Virus record (IMG/VR): IMGVR_UViG_3300007559_000017
Coordinates: 1 to 30,529 of that record
Strand: one strand, 5' to 3'
DNA from: a virus
Length of the DNA stretch: 30,529 nucleotides
Part shown: in pieces, positions 27,382 through 30,529 of the stretch
Position numbering within the stretch: position 1 is the stretch's first letter
Layout: each line of letters begins with the position of its first letter
Notes under the pieces: model-generated
The model's database searches: none
Seen by the model: only the letters and a program-made list of their open reading frames with translations
What the model was told of the DNA's origin: nothing
Made by a program: the position numbers and the translations under genes

Positions 27382-28191
27382 ATGGCTTTACCATTAATAG
27401 CAGCAGGAATAGGAGCAGGACTACAAGCGTACAATATGTATAATTCTTATCAAGCACAAAAAAAGGCAGAAGCTGACGCTGCTAGACTTGACGCACAGCC
27501 AGTTCCTCAATATACCCCAGACGCAAGATTAAATAGTTTCTATCAGCAAGCAGTTGCTGGTGTTGCTAACCCTCAAGGATATACAGGAGCAGAAACAGCA
27601 GGATATAACTCTCGCTTAGCTCAAATAATGGCTTCTAGAAACGCTAACGCTCAAAATATGGCTGGCGGTCAATTGTCAAGAGCTATTGGCGGAATGGGTA
27701 ACGCAGAATCTATAAATGCTTTAAATCAATTTAGCGGTAACGATGCTGCTCTAAGAAGAAGTGCTTATAACGCTGCCATGGGTAGACAACAAAGTGCTAT
27801 GGGTCAATATCAAAGTTTAGCTAACATGAATACTCAAACAGCTTTACAAAGAAGATTAATGAAGGAGCAAGGTTTAGGTCAGGCTATTCAAAGTAATAAG
27901 GCTATGATAGCAAATAGTTTAAATAATTTGGGAGGTGATTTAATGGGCTACGGTATGACTAAAGACCTTATGGCACAAAGATTGGCTGGAGCAAATCCTA
28001 CAGCTACAGTAGGAATGCCTAGTGCCGATCTAGCTAGAACTTACTACGGAACAGGCGGCAAGATGAATTTAGGTAATAGATTTGGAAATTACGCAAAACC
28101 AAATGCAGGAAATTCTATGTTCCCTCAACCTGAAGAATATTACAAAACACCATACACAGCAACAGAAGGTATGGATTATAATAATTTTTAA
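27382..28191 (+). CDS. Virion structural / internal protein (269 aa)
   Basis: A 269-residue protein very rich in Ala, Gly, Asn, Gln and Met. The N-terminus is a glycine/alanine-rich hydrophobic helix (ALPLIAAGIGAGLQAYNMYN), then a helical region with RQQSAMGQYQSLANMNTQTA, and a C-terminus with YYGTGGKMNLGNRFGN. This composition and the GGKM motif are typical of Bacteroidota phage virion proteins, often internal or ejection proteins that interact with membranes. First gene after the -7 box and two bases before the next gene. Confidence 0.65.
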   Translation: MALPLIAAGIGAGLQAYNMYNSYQAQKKAEADAARLDAQPVPQYTPDARLNSFYQQAVAGVANPQGYTGAETAGYNSRLAQIMASRNANAQNMAGGQLSRAIGGMGNAESINALNQFSGNDAALRRSAYNAAMGRQQSAMGQYQSLANMNTQTALQRRLMKEQGLGQAIQSNKAMIANSLNNLGGDLMGYGMTKDLMAQRLAGANPTATVGMPSADLARTYYGTGGKMNLGNRFGNYAKPNAGNSMFPQPEEYYKTPYTATEGMDYNNF

Positions 28192-28193
28192 TA

Positions 28194-29570
28194 ATGGAAG
28201 ATACTATAGGACTCGCAGGGAGCTTAGGCTTAATAAATAAAGGCGGTGCTGCTTTTGGCGGTAACGTACTAACAAGAGCGGCTAATAAGGAACTTGAGAT
28301 AAGTGTAGCTGAAAAAAAGGCTGAGGCAGCAAGATTGGCTAAACAGGCTAAAGAAGAAAAGGCTTTGCAAGCAAAAATAAGTGCTAGTGGAAAGTTTGAT
28401 GAATTAGCTAGAAAAGATGTAGAGAAAATGGCAAACGATATGCTTATGACTAGAGGTTACTTAGACGCTAAGAGAAATTATGAATATAAGTTAGATTTAG
28501 GTAGGCAAGAAGAGGCTACTAGAGAAAGAGCTGCCGCTAAAGAACTTTTTAGTAAAAATGATTACCTAATATCTCCAGAAGATAGAAAGGCTATAATAGA
28601 ACATAACATTCCATATTTAACAGAAAGAGCAAAAGACGCTACAAGCGGAATAAAGGCAGACGAAAATCTTCCAAATGTGTTTCGTGTAGCTCCTGAAAAA
28701 ATGATTAAAAGAATGGATGCTAATAAGATGATGACTGATATAGGCTCTAATATTTCTAAAGACGAGTCTTCTTATGATTACAGCAAAAAATCAAAAACAA
28801 TAAACGTAAACGGCAAGAATATAGTTACATATCCAGTTAAAGAAAATATATTGGCAGAAAGAGCTAATAATGTTTTAGGCTATGGTGTAGATGGTGATTA
28901 TCAAGGTAATCCTGAAATAGCAGCAAACTTTATAGACGCAAATAAACCTAAAATAGATGCAGTTATAGCTGCTAATCCTAAGTTAACTCCTTACGAAGCT
29001 ACTAAGAAAGTATTTATTGACGTTCTAAGAGAAAAGACAATGGGTGGTGATACTCGTACACTTAGCAAAGGTTTAACCATAAACAATACTTTTACTTCGA
29101 CTAGTGGCGGAGGTTACAAGAGCAAAGATGTTGACTTAAATCCAGAGACAAGTAAAGATTATCCTGACGGAACACTATACAGATATAACAGAGCAGGTTC
29201 TAAGCCTGACGTTTATAATTTAAATGTAGGCTCAAAAGACGATTCTGTAAAAAAATTCACAGAGGTTAATTATGTAGTTAAGCTAGATGACGAAACAGGG
29301 CTTGTTATAGGTAAGAGAAAAAAAATAGGTGATGCTGACTATACTCCAGAAAATGAAGCGTATTCAGATGCAACTGGAGACTATAAAAATGTTCCTGCAT
29401 CAATAAAAGTTCCGCTTTCTGTTGTGTACGGAGAATTACGAATAGACGATAAGACTTGGAAGTCAATGAAATCGGAAGGTAAGCCAGCAGTAAAAGCAGC
29501 AACCAACACAGGCGGAGCACCTAAACCAAAACCAGCTTCAGCAGGCGGTGCACCAAGACCAAAAAAATAA
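28194..29570 (+). CDS. Virion structural protein (458 aa)
   Basis: A 458-residue protein with an Ala/Lys/Glu-rich coiled-coil N-terminal part (about 30-130, including EKKAEAARLAKQAKEEKALQ) and a more structured C-terminal half. The tail (about 435-458) is Pro/Ala/Gly/Lys-rich (GGAPKPKPASAGGAPRPKK). Length, position between two virion-type genes and coiled coil fit an internal core or ejection protein. No catalytic motif is seen. Confidence 0.6.
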   Translation: MEDTIGLAGSLGLINKGGAAFGGNVLTRAANKELEISVAEKKAEAARLAKQAKEEKALQAKISASGKFDELARKDVEKMANDMLMTRGYLDAKRNYEYKLDLGRQEEATRERAAAKELFSKNDYLISPEDRKAIIEHNIPYLTERAKDATSGIKADENLPNVFRVAPEKMIKRMDANKMMTDIGSNISKDESSYDYSKKSKTINVNGKNIVTYPVKENILAERANNVLGYGVDGDYQGNPEIAANFIDANKPKIDAVIAANPKLTPYEATKKVFIDVLREKTMGGDTRTLSKGLTINNTFTSTSGGGYKSKDVDLNPETSKDYPDGTLYRYNRAGSKPDVYNLNVGSKDDSVKKFTEVNYVVKLDDETGLVIGKRKKIGDADYTPENEAYSDATGDYKNVPASIKVPLSVVYGELRIDDKTWKSMKSEGKPAVKAATNTGGAPKPKPASAGGAPRPKK

Positions 29571-29582
29571 AAATATTAGGAT

Positions 29583-30529
29583 ATGCCACAAGAACCAGAT
29601 TACACAAGCGAAATATATAACTACCTAGGAACTTTAGATAAAACATATCAAAAAGAAGTTAGTTTAGATAAATTCAAGGAGTCTATGAAGGATAAAAACT
29701 ATGCTTCTGATATTCATTCTTGGATTAGTAGTAAGGACGAAACATTTACTAAAGATGTGCCTTTTGATGATTTTTATGGCTCAATAAATCCAAAAAAGCC
29801 TGCTACACCATCGTTCTCAACGGACATAAGAAATACAAATACATTACCTGTAATGAAGAATTCTCCTTTACAGGCAAATGTAGCTGAGGTTGTGGTAGAC
29901 AAGCCTGTGAAAATGGCTAAGCCTGTAAAAGAACCTGTTACTCCAGCAGTTCCTCAAGAAAATCCTTTTTTAAAGAGGGCTAACGATTTAGTTTGGGACA
30001 AAACTCCTTTAGGGCAAGAGCAAAAGAAAACAGAAATAATAGGAATGCTTCCTCAAACTCCAGCAAAGCCTACCATGGCGGTTAAAAGTGAAGAGGATAA
30101 AATAATAGAAGCAGGTATAAATGGTCTTCCGCCATTATCTAAAATAATGCTGAAGAATAATCTTATATACAATAAAGATTTTAATGATTGGCTAAAAGCA
30201 AATCCAAAAGAAGCACAAAGACTAAATGCTTATGCTGGCAATAAAGACGTTCAATCTGAATATCAAAAATCTCAAGTTTTTGATAAATTTCAAAAAGATA
30301 TATTATCTTCTAGAATTTTAAAGCTTACCGAGCTAGAAACTATGGGTGCTGGTGAAATTCTTAAACAAAAGAATGATTTATACACTAATATAAATAAGGT
30401 ATCTGACGACTTAAAGAAGAAACAAACAGAACTTAACTTTTATCAAAATACTTTTTTAACGCAAAGTGGGAATAAAGATTTAGTAGATAGAATAAAAGAG
30501 CTTTCTAATATTTTAAATAAATACGATAA
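29583..30529 (+). CDS. Large virion protein with N-terminal tandem repeats (3' end outside window)
   Basis: ATG at 29583 opens a frame that runs off the window after 315 codons, so the gene is longer. The N-terminus holds two similar repeats of about 38 residues: YTSEIYNYLGTLDKTYQKEV and YASDIHSWISSKDETFTKDV, each followed by a [LF]D-x-F helix. A Pro/Lys-rich linker (about 75-170) and then a helical, Lys/Gln-rich part follow. Very long virion proteins at this place in short-tailed phages are often ejection or lytic-transglycosylase proteins, which needs the missing part to decide. Confidence 0.7.
   Translation, partial: MPQEPDYTSEIYNYLGTLDKTYQKEVSLDKFKESMKDKNYASDIHSWISSKDETFTKDVPFDDFYGSINPKKPATPSFSTDIRNTNTLPVMKNSPLQANVAEVVVDKPVKMAKPVKEPVTPAVPQENPFLKRANDLVWDKTPLGQEQKKTEIIGMLPQTPAKPTMAVKSEEDKIIEAGINGLPPLSKIMLKNNLIYNKDFNDWLKANPKEAQRLNAYAGNKDVQSEYQKSQVFDKFQKDILSSRILKLTELETMGAGEILKQKNDLYTNINKVSDDLKKKQTELNFYQNTFLTQSGNKDLVDRIKELSNILNKYD

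Noticed and set aside
30391-30425. CTGACGA followed by GAAA on the plus strand
   Set aside because: It lies inside a coding frame, the bases between cannot form stem II, and no stem III or stem I is present.
1-30529. CRISPR array, insertion sequence ends or classical reverse transcriptase (DGR) system
   Set aside because: No regularly spaced repeats, transposase or reverse transcriptase motifs were seen; the fibre genes have no visible template repeat.

Overview
The window is part of the genome of a tailed bacteriophage of a Bacteroidota host, most likely a flavobacterium. Three things point there: the low-GC, A-rich sequence; at least six promoters of the flavobacterial type (TTG, 18-22 bp, TAnnTTTG); and translation starts preceded by A/T-rich leaders instead of Shine-Dalgarno sequences. 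A serine recombinase and a Cro/CI-like regulator make a temperate or integrating lifestyle possible but do not prove it. The window opens inside a tail-fibre gene and closes inside a large virion-protein gene, so the head, portal and terminase genes presumably lie beyond the right edge.

Layout. (1) 1-2963: rightward tail-fibre and receptor-binding genes, then a terminator. (2) 3011-5671: rightward lysis cassette with a holin, a DUF5675 endolysin candidate, a membrane protein and a lipoprotein/TM protein that looks like a unimolecular spanin. An HNH endonuclease gene with its own promoter sits inside it. (3) 5664-8759: leftward recombination operon with a RusA-like resolvase, an ssDNA-binding protein with an acidic DLPF tail and a YqaJ-like exonuclease, driven by a promoter at 8784-8814. 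(4) 8874-9667: a two-gene rightward island (winged-helix protein, HNH/zinc-finger protein) with its own divergent promoter. (5) 9664-17296: a long leftward array of about 25 small, tightly packed, often translationally coupled genes, including a DnaA domain IV-like protein, several membrane microproteins and a DUF932 protein. (6) 17297-18789: mostly non-coding DNA with hairpins, repeats and one Xre-like regulator gene. (7) 18790-19620: a self-contained serine recombinase cassette with its own promoter and terminator. (8) 19740-23821: a second leftward operon with a PD-(D/E)XK nuclease, a metallopeptidase and a metallophosphoesterase. (9) 24043-27234: a rightward replication operon with a small HTH protein, a DUF6291/Phg_2220_C-like helicase loader and a DnaB-like helicase. 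(10) 27231-27360: promoter, possible small RNA, terminator and a second -7 box. (11) 27382-end: virion structural genes.

The most striking feature is a pair of type I hammerhead ribozymes at 14817-14876 and 15804-15859, on the minus strand. They sit exactly in the gaps on either side of the DUF932 gene. Both have the full catalytic core (CUGANGA, GAAA, GUC cleavage triplet) and three stems whose sequences differ between copies while pairing is kept. Self-cleavage at both would cut the long operon transcript into pieces and release a 987-nt RNA carrying only the DUF932 reading frame, with ends of the kind RtcB-type ligases can join. A tRNA T-arm-like minihelix at 16874-16921 lies further upstream in the same transcript. 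Together they suggest that this early operon is controlled by RNA processing.
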